A DNA stretch of 64,000 nucleotides from Drosophila persimilis (Eukaryota; Arthropoda; Insecta; Diptera; Drosophilidae), in contig NW_020825321.1 of assembly GCF_003286085.1 (NCBI RefSeq), positions 682,001 to 746,000 on the forward strand, given 5' to 3'. The notes beneath the pieces were generated by a model. It saw only the letters and a list, made by a program, of their open reading frames with translations. It ran no database searches and was not told the DNA's origin. Within the stretch, counting starts at the first letter, position 1. Each line of letters opens with the position of its first letter. Shown in pieces: positions 1 through 11,410 of the stretch. A program made the translations under genes and the position numbers.

Positions 1-571
1 GTTAAATATCCGCAACTCGATTTTAAGTTTTTTAAAAAAGACTTTTATTTTACAACTTAAATATCTTTATGTCACAAGATTTAAATGAATTCCCCGACTT
101 GACTTTGGGTCTGCTTGTCTCAAACGGAACTGATCTCTCTGCTGCTGGCTAGTTTCCATCAGCCCTTCTCTTGGAACTCCCGACTCTGGCTTCGGGCGTT
201 GCTTTCCTCGGCTGCATCTTCGTGTCGGTGGCGTACGTGCCTGGATCGATATTTGTTGATCGGTGATCGGCGATCGGTGTTGCATTACATGACGGAGCTA
301 GGAATGTGATACTCCTTGGTTTTATGTCTAGCTTTGATTGGTCCTCATGAGTGGCGTGATTCTAAAGAATCGATTTCTCGAGAGTGGCGTGATTCTAATG
401 TTGATGAAACAATGTGGTCCATTGTTTATATTATGGGGGGCCCTAGCTTGGAGTATGGGAAGAAACAGTTATTGATTCTTGAGTGGGGTCCTGTTACTTG
501 TGTGGATGGGGTGGATGAATTGTACATAAAAATAATGTGTATGGGATGTGAGGAATTATGGATATGTCACT
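1..571 (-). repeat. LTR-1, 3' LTR of errantivirus E1
   Basis: The stretch matches 11719-12289 at an offset of 11718 with only a few substitutions (for example near 157 and 276). On the plus strand LTR-2 begins AGTTAAATATCC and ends GGATATGTCACT, an imperfect 12-bp terminal inverted repeat. The first base of LTR-1 lies just outside the window. A polypurine tract (CGTTGGGGG on the minus strand, 572-580) abuts its right edge, which fixes the orientation. Short open frames inside it are not genes. Confidence 0.95.
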
Positions 572-598
572 CCCCCAACGATTGTTATTAGCCTGTCC

Positions 599-2013
599 CT
601 AGGCGATTACCCTCGGGTATAGTGACGGGGTGTCAAGTGCGGTGGCTGAGGTTGGTTCCTCTTTTGCTTCTATTATAGTGTTAATACATTTAACCGTGAC
701 TCTTTTAGAAGTTTTCTTAAATTTAACAGCTACATAACTTAGTAGTACCAATATAATTATGACAAATGAAATTAGTAGACTTATTTGTAATAGGTTACTA
801 TATTTGGTGTATTGCATAATTATTTCATTAGTTTGGACATACGATCTTATTTTATTTTAGTTATGTTGTTGTTGACATAAACATTCTGGGCAAAATCTAA
901 CATTGTGTTTGATATTGTAAATTCATTTAATTGGATTGAACAGTTGTAGATTTTTATAATGGTATTTCCTTCCGCTATGATTTCTTGGTTTACACAATTC
1001 TGGTTTAGCGTTGTTTTTGGAAGATTCCATGTGATTAGTATATTGGGTTCAATAAAGTTTATTTGAAACTTTTGAAAAGTTTTGGAATGTGGACATTTAG
1101 TGGGAGTTTGCATTAAAATTCCTTTTATACAATTGTCATTGGTTTTCAATCTAGTTTCTTTAACAAATACTTCTTCATTTTTTATGTAGTACTTGTCGTA
1201 TGTCATATCTGTTAACATGTTACTTAATTCGTCTGGATACGGAACGATTTTATAAATTGGTACTTTTCTAATGTCTTTGGGAATGTTGGAAATTATTAGA
1301 ATTTCGTTGGTATCGGATTTTAGCCATGTGGAGGTTTTTATATTTAGTATTTTCTCAGAATTTATTTGTTCCAGGTAGTCTTGTTTTAATAATTTTGGAT
1401 TAAATATACCGAGCCTAGTTAATTGCATACCTAGTTCTATATGTTCGATATATTCTGTGAAATGTTGTAGATTGAATATCAAAATTTCTATTTGTTGATT
1501 CCTGTCTTTTTCTTCATTTAGTTTGTTTATAACGTTTATTCCGCTATTAACTGCATCTATTACCAAATTTAGTTCATTCATTTGAATGCTATGGCTGGCT
1601 AAATTTTATATTTTTTGTTCCAAATCGACTTTATCTTCCTGATCTAGTGTTCCAAAGAGATATTTGTAGGCTGTTCCTACTATATTGATTAGGCCTCTTT
1701 TATTTCTTTTGGTTATTTTTAGCCCGTTCATTTCTCTTTGCAATTTGTCTACTAGATATTTTATTTGGATTATGTCCTGGAATTTAGTGGCTTGCCTTAA
1801 CCAATTTTGGTATAGTTCTTCGGTTTTAGTTACATTAACAGTTAGATAATGGTATTCGTAATTGATAGGTATGTTAATCGATCCAGTTTTGAATATCATA
1901 TATCCGTTTTGGGATTTTATAGGATTTATTTCTATGTTTTGGCCCTGTGCCATTACGATGGTAATTGTGAGGAAGATGAGGATTTTAATTGTGTTGAAGT
2001 TCGCCGATTCCAT
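599..2013 (-). pseudogene. env: Broken env of E1 (errantivirus envelope)
   Basis: The reading begins at 2013 with a hydrophobic signal peptide and contains a furin-type RNKR site followed by a fusion-peptide-like GLINIVG stretch, the errantivirus Env hallmark. A C-terminal membrane segment (rich in L, I, S, F, V) lies in the open frame at 599-817. Two breaks are visible: an in-frame stop near 1606 that is absent from E2, and a frame change near 845 before the membrane segment that is shared with E2. Env normally mediates particle entry into cells. This copy cannot encode a full product. It overlaps the end of pol by 29 bp, as usual in the family, where env is made from a spliced message. Confidence 0.9.
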
Positions 2014-5000
2014 TAACTTCCTCGGTTTCTCTGGAATTATTATATTTGCTTCTATTAGATTTCTTCTTTTTCTTGAATTTTGATTTATAATGAGTTATTT
2101 TCCTACCCCTATTCTTTTCTTCATAATGTTTTTCGTCTACCTGTCTAATTTCGCCCGTCCTTTTGAAAGGATTTGTTACCTTAGACTTAACTAGAGGTGA
2201 TAGTTTATAGCGGGTATCTACTTCATACTCTATGCGGTTTTTATTTAATTGAGTGATTTTATTCACTTTATTTAGTTGTGTGTCATAATCAGGTGAGCCT
2301 GCATAAATGAATATATCAGCTGGTGTCCTATTTGTGGTATTATGTTTGGTTTTATGATTATAAGTATAAAGAATTAATTCAAACTTCGTGAATCTATCTT
2401 CTGGGTTATCCTCGCTAGATATTATTCTTAATTTTTCATTTACTGTTTTATGAAATCTTTCTACGTCAGATATTCCATTTTTGCTGTTAGTGATCTCTAT
2501 TTTGACGTTTTCCGCATTCAGCCATGCTTGCAATGCTGTGCACATAAAAGCTGAATCTTTATCGGCTTTGATTTCAATTGGTTTGCCCATCTCGTTAAAA
2601 ACTTTCATGATGGCTCTTTTTGCTTCTAACCAGTCACGACTTTTTACTTCTACAAGAGTGGCAAACTTCGAGTATACGTCAATACATGATAGGAACTGTT
2701 GGTTACCAACCATATAGAAATCTATGACGTATTTCTCTCTGATGTTCAGTATTTCCGGTGTAGTTTCGAATGCCAACTTCGTATTTCTATGCTCTGTTTT
2801 GGCAATATTACAAGTAGGACATTCGTTTATGATGTTTTGGATTAGTTTTTGATAATCCGGGTAATAGTATTTTCCCCTAAACCAATTGACGGTTTTCTCT
2901 ATCCCTGGATGGAGTAAGCCTTTATGATTCTTTAATATGGTTTCTTTAAATTCAGCGTAATTCTGAATATCTAGGAGTTTCGTGCTTGATTTAATAGCTT
3001 TGGTTATATTGTTAGAATTAATGATTTCTAAATAGGCTTTTTGGAATGGAGGAAAATCTGTTTCGTTATGGAAATATAATGCGCTCATTTTGGTGCATAG
3101 ATATTCCTTTATTATATCCTTCGCTAAGGTGTTAGTCATTTCCTTATACGTGATCTTGATGATTAGCTTGTGAAAATAACGAATTGTTTCTACCTTATCT
3201 TCATTGCCTTTTATTAGCTCAATTTGCCGATTGTAATAGTTAATTTGTCTTTCCGTGATAGCAATGTGATTTAGATTGTCTTCCTGTGCGCTATGTACAG
3301 TTGCACCAACGCTATTGGAAGCTTCTCCAAGGAGATTTTCATTAATCTTTACCCTTGATAAGGCATCAGCTACATGATTTTCTTTGCCTGGTAGATATTT
3401 CATTTTAAAATCAAACTCATTCAGTTTTATTTTCCACCTTTGTAATTTCATATTTGGCTTCTTGAGGTTGTTCAACCAAATCAAGGGTTTATGATCGCTT
3501 TGTATCTCGAATGTTCTACCGAACAGGTATGAACGGAAATACTTGGTTGCCCATACGATCGCTAATAATTCCTTTTCGATGGCTGAATAGTTTATTTCAT
3601 GTTCATTTAGGGTTCTGCTAGCGTAGCAGATCGGTTTGTGTTCTTGTGACAAAACCGCTCCCAATGCTATGACAATGGCAGAGATTTTGCCTGGATTTGG
3701 TACTATTCCTTCAGTAGTGACTACATGACCTAGGAATTCAGTTTCCTTTTTCATGAATTCACATTTATCCATTTGTAGCTTCAAGTTGGCGTCTCTCAAC
3801 TTTCCAAATACTCTCCTTAGTGACAACAAGTGTTCTTACAATGAAGTGGAAAATATAATGATGTCATCTAAGTATACAAAGCAATCTTTGAAGATTAACC
3901 CTTCTAGCAGATTGTTCATACATCTTTGGAAGGTAGCTGGGGCAGTGGTTAGCCCAAAGGGCATACGAGTGAACTCGTAATGTCCATGCTTAGTGGAGAA
4001 CGCAGTTTTGGGGATTGAGCTAGGTTCCATGGGTATTTGATGGAAACCTTTTGCTAAATCGATTGTCGTAAAATACTGACATTTACCTAGTTTGTCTAGG
4101 ATTTCATCCATTCGTGGAGTTGGGAATTAGTCCTTAACTGTTATTTCATTTAGACTTCTATAGTCTACTACCATTCGATATTTTTGCTTTCCTGAAGCAT
4201 CTATCTTCTTCGGAATCATAGATATGGGCGAGCAGTAAGGAGAATTCGACTTTCGAATTATTCCCTGCCTGATCATATCTTTGATTTGCTGGTTTACCTC
4301 CTGATCATGTATCTGGGCATATTTGTATGGTCGTCTGTAGACCGGGTCTTCATGTTGAGTTTTGATCTCGTGCTTGATTGTACTTGTGAAAGTCAAATTG
4401 TCACCTTCTCTGTACTGCACATCCTTAAACTCATATAAGACCTTCATTAACTCTTCCCTCTCTTCGTCGTTTAAGTGTTCCAATCTTAATTGATTACATT
4501 CCCTTAATTCACTGTCTAGAGCGGAAGCGAAGTATTGATCTCCCTCTGGAGATGGGTCAAGGCACTTAGGTGCGATCTTCTCTTCTTTTGTAGAGGGATC
4601 AGTGCACTTCTGTGCGGTCTTGCCGGCTTCAATAGCTTCTCCACTCTGAATGATTGGGTACGACCTAGCTCCTAGTGTTACAGTGTCATTTCTGTAATCG
4701 ATGACGGCTTTACTTGCCATCAAGTATTCTCTTCCTAATAAAATATCATAATTTTCGGAAAAGTTATGTATGTAGAACTTTTGTTCGGACGGACATGTTT
4801 TGTTCGCATTCCTCATTATACTCTTAGTTAAACAGACAGGTCCATTGATGGTATGGACCGTAAGGTTATCGTCTTTTATCTCGGAATCTGTATCATTTTC
4901 TTTCATGATGTTGATCGATGATCCCGAGTCAGCGATACACCTTAATATTCTTTTATTAATGGTAATGTTTAAATAGGGTCCTCCTCGGTTTCTTCCGAGG

Positions 5001-5059
5001 CGGCTTGATGAAAATTTACGTCCATCTTCTTTTAGTAGGTTGGTTGGGTCCACTCCCAC
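1985..5059 (-). pseudogene. pol: Broken pol of E1 (protease, RT, RNase H, integrase)
   Basis: Domains in minus-strand order are protease (IADSGSS at the start of 4127-5059), reverse transcriptase (YLDDIIIF at the end of 3836-4111), RNase H (SDHKPLIW) and integrase with its zinc region (CPTCNIA) and DDE core (IDVYSKFATL, DKDSAF, DVERFHK). In-frame stops interrupt the frame near 4126 and 3832. Sequence expected between the RT palm and RNase H, roughly 75-80 residues of thumb and connection, is missing in frame (NPGKISAIV runs directly into IALGAVLSQ). E2 carries the same two stops and the same deletion. The gag/pol overlap at 5016-5059 is the usual frameshift arrangement. Confidence 0.93.
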
Positions 5060-5309
5060 TAGCTTGGTTTTGAGATATTTGCTGATTGAATGGATTCTGA
5101 GCCCTACCTTGATTCAAGGAATTTTTGAACTCATTGTATAATCCAGGATTTTGGGAATTTTGATTTTGATTTGTTCGATTAGTCTGACCTGTTCCAGATG
5201 AACTCTGAGTTTGATTGTGATAGTTAGTAGTATTATAATTTGGATAATAGTTTCCAACATTCTTTCGATTTGATTGAGACGATTTCGATTGATCTTTATT
5301 TGTACCTGT
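5016..5309 (-). pseudogene. gag: gag of E1, C-terminal part (split by LINE)
   Basis: This is the asparagine/glutamine-rich C-terminal part of Gag (runs of N, Q, S, P), ending at 5016 and overlapping the pol frame by 44 bp. It matches E2 gag at 16707-17000. The LINE inserted at 5310 separates it from the N-terminal part at 10822-11410. The 12-bp sequence TATTTGTACCTG lies on both sides of the insertion (5298-5309 and 10810-10821). Confidence 0.88.
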
Positions 5310-5787
5310 CTGGTCTGATGAGCTTGTGAGGTAGCTCAAAGGGGGCCTAGCTGAGGCCACCGGACGGGTCGCGGGTTGCGGATAGCGAACGGCCTACCTC
5401 GGTAGGTCAGCTGCGAATAAGCGGGCATCCCTCACGGGAGAGTACCGAAATAAGCAGTCCCGGACAGCCAGCGGGTGTTCGCGAAGTAGCAACACTGACG
5501 ATGCGCTTGTGGTGCCGCCTCAATAAGTAGCTCACACACTCCCATCCATACACAATACCTTCCCACATCCCAACCCCCACATCCACCTCACACCGGGCCG
5601 GACTAAGTGTGTTACTCGACCCGTGCCGAGAGTCAGCCTGGCTGGGGGCCCGGTATAAAAAATAGCCCAGTCTCTAACGGAGGGCTCAGGGACTTGGCAG
5701 CCCCCTGTTCTAATGATGCCTTACCCGGGCAACGTGGATCTCTGCCCGGGCTGACCTTTCCCTTTCTCTGCATCTCGTGGGAACAAG

Positions 5788-7137
5788 ATGTATAACAACA
5801 AAAACAAAAAAACCAACAAAAAAACAAATGAGTGCGGCGCTCCCCAAATGCCAACTGGGAGCAATCCCAAGCTCGGAAAGGCAGCGGCCCAAAGGCCTGG
5901 CCCAACCGGCTCTATAGTAGGGAATACCTACAAGGTGGAAGGTGCCTGTGCGAACCCGAGGGGGTCCCATCCCGAATCCGGTGTGGGTGGCAAGGTAACT
6001 CCCGAAGCTGACACCTTGGAAGGAAAGCTAAGCAATATTGCGGCTGCCCGACCTTCTGGTAAAGCGGAGGGGGTTGACTTGCCGTCGACAAGCGCCCAAG
6101 CCAGACGATACTCATATGCCGAAAAGAGGAGTGCAGGGCACATACTCCGTCGGCAACACGCCAGCAGTGAAGCCAGCCCATCAGCCGAATGGCTGAAGAA
6201 GGTGGAATGGGCTTCGGCCGTACTTCCGGAGTTCACCTTAGAACAGAAAAAGGTGGCTCCCCAAGCCAAGAGGCAGCGCTCGCAGGAGACACCGGGACCG
6301 GTAGCAAAGCGCTCCAGAGTGCTGCCAAATGTCTCCTTTGCGCAGATTGCCAAGGAGAGGACGCTAATTGGTGTCCTCGACAAAGGCAGCGCAGAGGGGA
6401 GAATCCCAAGGAGTCAGTGGAAGTGGGTGGAAGCGGCATTGGCCGACCGCTGCTTCGAACTCCTCGACAAAGACCCTGGACCTCCGCCAGTCTGCAAGGA
6501 CATGGGGTGGTTCCAGGGCAATGTTAAGATAATTGCCTGCGAAGACGAGCGCTCTGTGAAGCTTTACAAAGCGGCGGTAGCGCAGGTCGGCGAGGTTTAT
6601 GCTGGGGCGAAACTCGTCGCAGTCGACTGGAGCGAGGTGCCCAGCAGACCGAGGGCCAGAATTTGGGTGCCGGCTACCTTTAAGGAGCCAGAACGCATCC
6701 TCAAGATGTTGCAGAGATGCAACCCAGGACTACCAACCTCCGATTGGAAGGTAGCCAAAGTTGAGACGACACAAGGGCCGACTAACCAGGCAGTTCTCGT
6801 TCTCAATAAAGAGTCGCTGGCCCCGATAGAGGCAGCAAAAGGAGAGCTAAACTTCGGCTTCAGCTCGGTCACCATCAAGGTGTACAAATCGGACGCGGCG
6901 GCCGCGGCGCTTCCTGTCGTCAACCCAGACGTGCAGGATGTCGTTGCGGAGATCGAAGCGCCTGACGACGAGCTGGAGCCAGACCAGGAAGGCTTCTCCT
7001 CAGAGACAGAACTGATGCTCGACTTCGAGTCAATGTGCCGAGAGAGAGTCTCAGATGACTCGGACGCGGACATCACGGTGGTGGAGAATCTTGAAGATGG
7101 TCCTAAGGATCCTTCAAATAAATCTCCACCACTGTAA
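5788..7137 (+). CDS. LINE ORF1 protein (nucleic-acid-binding, DUF4780-like)
   Basis: The product is 449 aa. The N-terminal half is basic and low in hydrophobics (lysine/asparagine-rich start, then proline, alanine and glycine). From about residue 200 (VLDKGSAEGRIPRSQWKWVE) to about 385 there is a globular domain resembling the DUF4780 region of Drosophila LINE ORF1 proteins. The C-terminus is acidic. I see no CCHC knuckle. ORF1 proteins of this kind are thought to package element RNA. The start at 5788 is the first Met after a GC-rich leader; a later Met is possible. The frame is intact to its stop and overlaps the ORF2 start. Confidence 0.88.
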   Translation: MYNNKNKKTNKKTNECGAPQMPTGSNPKLGKAAAQRPGPTGSIVGNTYKVEGACANPRGSHPESGVGGKVTPEADTLEGKLSNIAAARPSGKAEGVDLPSTSAQARRYSYAEKRSAGHILRRQHASSEASPSAEWLKKVEWASAVLPEFTLEQKKVAPQAKRQRSQETPGPVAKRSRVLPNVSFAQIAKERTLIGVLDKGSAEGRIPRSQWKWVEAALADRCFELLDKDPGPPPVCKDMGWFQGNVKIIACEDERSVKLYKAAVAQVGEVYAGAKLVAVDWSEVPSRPRARIWVPATFKEPERILKMLQRCNPGLPTSDWKVAKVETTQGPTNQAVLVLNKESLAPIEAAKGELNFGFSSVTIKVYKSDAAAAALPVVNPDVQDVVAEIEAPDDELEPDQEGFSSETELMLDFESMCRERVSDDSDADITVVENLEDGPKDPSNKSPPL

Positions 7138-10100
7138 AGCAGCATCGGCTGCTCTCATACTCCGCCTAGACGCAAGCGGAGCCGACGTAGTCCTGATCCA
7201 GGAGCCTTGGGTGGTAGGAGGCAAGGTCTGTGGATTGGGGACGAGGGAATACAAGATCATTGTATCCCAAAATGAAGGTAAAATCCGTACCTGCATACTT
7301 GCTAGAAAGCACCTAAATATCTTTCTGCTCCACAATTATAGCGATGGAGATAACACGGCGGCAAGCCTAGAACTAAGAGGTCATCATCTCAGGCTGGTGG
7401 CATCCTATATGGCCCACGAGGAGGATGATCCTCCGAACGACCTTGTTCGCAAAATAGCCAGCGACAGCGAAAGGACGGACAAAGACCTACTTATAGGTTG
7501 CGATGCCAACGCCCACCACACCCAATGGGGGAGTACGGACACGAATGTAAGGGGTGAGTCACTGTTCAGCTTCATCCTGAACTCAAATTTATTCATATGC
7601 AATCGGGGTAATGACCCCACATTTATAATTAAAAATCGGCAGGAGGTCATTGACCTCACGCTAGTGTCAAGCAAACTGCTGGACACAATCAAGAGCTGGA
7701 GAGTCCTAGGAGACCACTCCTTCTCGGACCACAGGTATATCGAGACGATGTTATCCTTCGATATTCCCAAACCAACCGACTATATCAACCCCAGAAAAGC
7801 CAACTGGGAAAAATATAGCACAACGCTGGAGGAGCTACTCCCTCCTAACGCCCCTAATTGCCCGAACACTGAAGACAACCTAAACCGTCTTGTGTACAGG
7901 TTTACGGATGCGTGCAACAAAGCCTTCAAGGCAGCATGTCCTTCTACCAGACCAAGGGGAAAAAAGAAACCCCCCTGGTGGTCTAAGCAACTAGACACCC
8001 TTCGTAGAACTTGCAGGACTCTATTCAATAGAGCCACAAGAACTAAGGAGGATACTCACTGGGCAGACTATAAAACCAGTCTAGCACTATACAAAAAGGA
8101 AACGAGGAAGGCTAAAAGAGCCTCCTGGCAAAAATTTTGCTCCGAAATCGAGGAAACCTCGGAGGCCGCAAGACTCCGGAAAGTTCTCTCAAAAACCACC
8201 CCCTCGGTAGGGTACCTCAAAAAGAATGATGGCACGTGGACCAACTCTAGTGAGGAGTCCCTGCACATTTTGCTCGACACGCACTTCCCCGGATGCACAT
8301 CCACCGAGCCGTCACACCTCCCAAGAGAGGGATCGGTAGAATCGATGGACCATATCCTTACAAAACGGAACATAAGTTGGGCAGTAAACAGCTTCAACCC
8401 GTTTAAATCGCCAGGCCCGGACCAGGTAATCCCGGTCCAGCTTCAGAGGGCCGGGGAGACGGCCATCAACTGGCTACATAGTATCTTCAGGAAGATACTG
8501 GCGGTATGTACAATACCGCAAGCGTGGCTTAAGGCTAGGATAGTTTTCATCCCTAAAGCAGGCAAAGCCTCACACTCAACCCCAAAAGACTTCAGACCAA
8601 TCAGTTTATCGTCTTTCCTACTCAAAACCTTTGAGAGACTTATCGGGTTACAATTACGGACTACCATAAGTCCCCAGCTGTACTCAAGTGCGCAGCATGC
8701 CTACCGGAAAGGAAAATCCACGGAAACGGCACTTCACGAAGTGATCTCGAGTGTAGAAAAATCCCTGCATCTCAAAGAATACTCACTAATAGCTTTTCTC
8801 GATATCGAGGGAGCCTTCAACAACGTCACACCGGGCGCCATTACAGAAGCCCTGACTGACCTGGGGGTGGACCGTCACTTGGTGATGCTCATTGATCAAT
8901 TGCTCATACGCAGGACGGTGACATCATCGATGGGATCGTCCACCCAGTCAAGGTATGTCAACAGAGGAACCCCGCAAGGGGGAGTTCTGTCTCCTCTTCT
9001 ATGGAACATTGCAGTCAATAAGATTCTTTGCGACCTGGAAGAGGGGGGCTGTAAAGTAGTGGCATACGCGGATGACGTTGCAATTATCTTTGCGGGGAAA
9101 TACCCCCAAACACTATGCGACCTAATGACTGCAAAGCTTGCTCGATTGTCCCAATGGACAGAATCGCGCGGATTGGGACTAAATCCCTCGAAAACGGAAC
9201 TCGTGTTATTCACAAAAAAATACAAGGTCCCGCCCCTCAACCCCCCAACACTAAACGGATACAGGCTCTCCTTCAGCGACAGTGCCAGTTACTTAGGGTT
9301 GGTAATTGACAAAAAGCTTAGCTGGAACCTGAATGTCAAGGATAGAGTGAGGAAGGCAACGACAGCACTCTATACTTGCAAAAAAGCTATCGGCCTAAAG
9401 TGGGGCATGAACCCAAGCATAGTCCGATGGATATATCTGGCAATAGTCAGACCTATAATACTCTACCGAGTTACTGTCTGGTGGCCTGCCCTAGCGAAAA
9501 GGACAATCACCAATCAGCTGGGCAAAGTTCAGCGAACAGCCGCCCTCTGCATCAGTGGGGCTCTTCGAACTACACCAAATGATGCGCTAAACGCCATGTT
9601 ATGCCTTCAGAGCCTTGACTTTGCAGGAAAGGAGCGGGCAGAAATGGCAGCAATACGTCTTAGGGACTCTGAACAATGGGTACCCCAGAACATAGGTCAC
9701 TCATCTATACTAAACAAAAACAACAAGGTCCCAGCAAGAACGGACTATCAAGTTCCAATGGAGCACACGGAGACTCCATTCAGCATAATCATCCCTCATA
9801 GAGACGATTGGCTCGAGGGACCCCCCGGCCCAGACGGGGCCATAAGCATCTTCACGGATGGCTCAAAACTGGACGGCAGGGTTGGAGGAGGAATCTACTC
9901 TGAACAACTTAACATAAGGCAATCTTTCAGGCTTCCGGATCACTGTAGCGTCTTCCAAGCGGAAGTTACAGCAATCAGGGAGGCTCTGTACTGCCTTCAT
10001 ACGGTTACCACCACGGCAACCAATCTAAACATCTACAGCGACAGCCAAGCTGCGATCAGATCACTTAACGCGATCTCCTCGAACTCGGCTACTGTGGCGA

Positions 10101-10687
10101 AGTGCCGCAGATCTCTTCACGAGATGGCTCAGCAATTTGCTATCAGCCTTATATGGGTCCCGGGTCACCGGGATATCGAGGGCAACTGCATAGCGGACGA
10201 GCTGGCCAGATCTGGCACTACAACCCCCCTTCTCCAAGATAAGGAGGATATTTGTATGCCTATGGCCACCTGCAAGCTCATCATAAAAGAGCAGTACACG
10301 CGACTGATAGACAACAAGTGGCAAACAGGGCCACGTTGTCGCACAGCTCGGCAAACATGGCCGACCATAGATAAGAAGCGCACCTCAGAGCTCTGCAAAC
10401 TAGGCAGGGAAAGGTGCAGCGCAGTCATACGTTCCCTCACAGGACACTGGCTAGTAGGCACCCACGCAAACAGGCTGGGTGCCCCATACAATGATTTCTG
10501 CCGTAGCTGCAGAGACGAGGACGAGGAGGAAACAGTGGAACACCTGTTCTGTTCCTGTCCAGCTCTCAGCAGAAGGAGGCTGCATCACTTGGGCTCTGCC
10601 TTTCTGAACGACATCTCGGAGATGTCCACGCTATGTCCCAGAAAGATCGTCAACTTTATAAGGGCATCTGGATGGGACAACTGTTGA
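7097..10687 (+). CDS. LINE ORF2: AP endonuclease, reverse transcriptase, RNase H
   Basis: The open frame runs from 7055. The Met at 7097 (MVLRILQINLHHCKAASA) is the likely start because the endonuclease fold begins there, giving about 1196 aa. The endonuclease motifs QEPW and SDHRY lie in the first 230 residues. The RT has DIEGAFNNV, GTPQGGVLSPLLW and the catalytic YADD. RNase H shows FTDGSK, an E in FQAEVTAIREAL, YSDSQAA and PGHRDIEGN. The C-terminus has a CCHC-like segment (CRSCRDEDEEETVEHLFC). All catalytic residues I can check are present and there is no stop or frameshift, so the element could be competent for target-primed reverse transcription. Confidence 0.95.
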   Translation: MVLRILQINLHHCKAASAALILRLDASGADVVLIQEPWVVGGKVCGLGTREYKIIVSQNEGKIRTCILARKHLNIFLLHNYSDGDNTAASLELRGHHLRLVASYMAHEEDDPPNDLVRKIASDSERTDKDLLIGCDANAHHTQWGSTDTNVRGESLFSFILNSNLFICNRGNDPTFIIKNRQEVIDLTLVSSKLLDTIKSWRVLGDHSFSDHRYIETMLSFDIPKPTDYINPRKANWEKYSTTLEELLPPNAPNCPNTEDNLNRLVYRFTDACNKAFKAACPSTRPRGKKKPPWWSKQLDTLRRTCRTLFNRATRTKEDTHWADYKTSLALYKKETRKAKRASWQKFCSEIEETSEAARLRKVLSKTTPSVGYLKKNDGTWTNSSEESLHILLDTHFPGCTSTEPSHLPREGSVESMDHILTKRNISWAVNSFNPFKSPGPDQVIPVQLQRAGETAINWLHSIFRKILAVCTIPQAWLKARIVFIPKAGKASHSTPKDFRPISLSSFLLKTFERLIGLQLRTTISPQLYSSAQHAYRKGKSTETALHEVISSVEKSLHLKEYSLIAFLDIEGAFNNVTPGAITEALTDLGVDRHLVMLIDQLLIRRTVTSSMGSSTQSRYVNRGTPQGGVLSPLLWNIAVNKILCDLEEGGCKVVAYADDVAIIFAGKYPQTLCDLMTAKLARLSQWTESRGLGLNPSKTELVLFTKKYKVPPLNPPTLNGYRLSFSDSASYLGLVIDKKLSWNLNVKDRVRKATTALYTCKKAIGLKWGMNPSIVRWIYLAIVRPIILYRVTVWWPALAKRTITNQLGKVQRTAALCISGALRTTPNDALNAMLCLQSLDFAGKERAEMAAIRLRDSEQWVPQNIGHSSILNKNNKVPARTDYQVPMEHTETPFSIIIPHRDDWLEGPPGPDGAISIFTDGSKLDGRVGGGIYSEQLNIRQSFRLPDHCSVFQAEVTAIREALYCLHTVTTTATNLNIYSDSQAAIRSLNAISSNSATVAKCRRSLHEMAQQFAISLIWVPGHRDIEGNCIADELARSGTTTPLLQDKEDICMPMATCKLIIKEQYTRLIDNKWQTGPRCRTARQTWPTIDKKRTSELCKLGRERCSAVIRSLTGHWLVGTHANRLGAPYNDFCRSCRDEDEEETVEHLFCSCPALSRRRLHHLGSAFLNDISEMSTLCPRKIVNFIRASGWDNC

Positions 10688-10821
10688 CATGAAGTCTCAT
10701 CTGCAGGGAGGGAATGATCCCAAGCGGTATCACAACGGGCCGAAACCGGCCTATGTGTGCTGGGCTCCGAGCGAGCTTGGCGGCCGTCTCTACCTAACCT
10801 AACCTAACCTATTTGTACCTG

Positions 10822-11410
10822 AATCTGTTGTACTAGCTTCGTACAATCCTTCTTCTTGTGCTGCCTTCTTAAGATTAGACAATGTGGTAATATCTTTTCT
10901 TGCTAAGGTCATGAACATTCTGTCAGGAAGTTTTCGAGTAATGACATCTTTAATTGTGTTGTTCAAAGCGTTTTTATAAATGACATTATTTTCTGGTATG
11001 TTTTCTAAGTTTAGCTTATTGTTTATTAATAATGCTTTTATCTCTAATTCTTCTATAAACTTACGAAGACTGCCGTTGAATCTGGTGGTGTATAGTTGTC
11101 GTAAGAGTTCTTCATATGGTGTGTGATTTTTGAACTCGTTGATCAGCGCCGTCTTCAGTTCGAGCCACGTGTTGGGTTGTATCATTTGCGATATGCGTTG
11201 TGCCTCTCCTGACAGTTGGATCTCGGTCGCTCCAAATAGGATCCTTTGTTGGCGAAGATCTTCAGTTGGATATAATCCGCATACATATTCGATTCGTTTG
11301 ATAAATGAGCTTAGCTGTCCAGATGAACCGTCATAGGCAGGTATTTGTCTGATCGACAGCAGTGCCTGGTTCAAGTGGATTTCGCTCAATGATAGTGGTG
11401 GTAATGCCAT
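10822..11410 (-). pseudogene. gag: gag of E1, N-terminal part
   Basis: Gag begins at the Met at 11410 (MALPPLSLSEIHLNQALLSI) and runs to the LINE insertion point. It is a helical retroviral-type capsid sequence of the errantivirus family, including IPAYDGSSGQLSSFIKR and LSGEAQRISQ. The rest of the protein lies 5.5 kb away at 5016-5309. The equivalent E2 gag is uninterrupted by a LINE but has a stop. I see no zinc knuckle. Confidence 0.9.

Larger units (their letters stand above)
5310..10809 (+). mobile_element. Full-length LOA-clade LINE (Baggins/Bilbo-like), apparently intact
   Basis: This is a 5.5-kb non-LTR retrotransposon in the opposite orientation to its host element. It is bounded by a perfect target-site duplication, TATTTGTACCTG (5298-5309 and 10810-10821; one base ambiguous). 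It has a GC-rich 5' UTR (5310-5787), ORF1 and ORF2 overlapping by 41 bp and both uninterrupted, and a short 3' UTR ending in CCTAA repeats rather than poly(A). ORF2 carries endonuclease, RT and a C-terminal RNase H, which together point to the LOA or I group. A length near 5.5 kb fits Drosophila Baggins as I recall it. It inserted after the tandem errantivirus array formed, since the twin body E2 lacks it. Confidence 0.93.

Noticed and set aside
316-591. 91-codon frame in the LTR (also 12034-12309)
   Set aside because: It lies wholly in LTR and purine-tract sequence, has no protein-family features, and is explained by the LTR repeat.
6189-6527. Alternative frames inside LINE ORF1 and on its opposite strand
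   Set aside because: GC-rich coding sequence leaves long antisense and shifted frames open; ORF1 itself accounts for the region.
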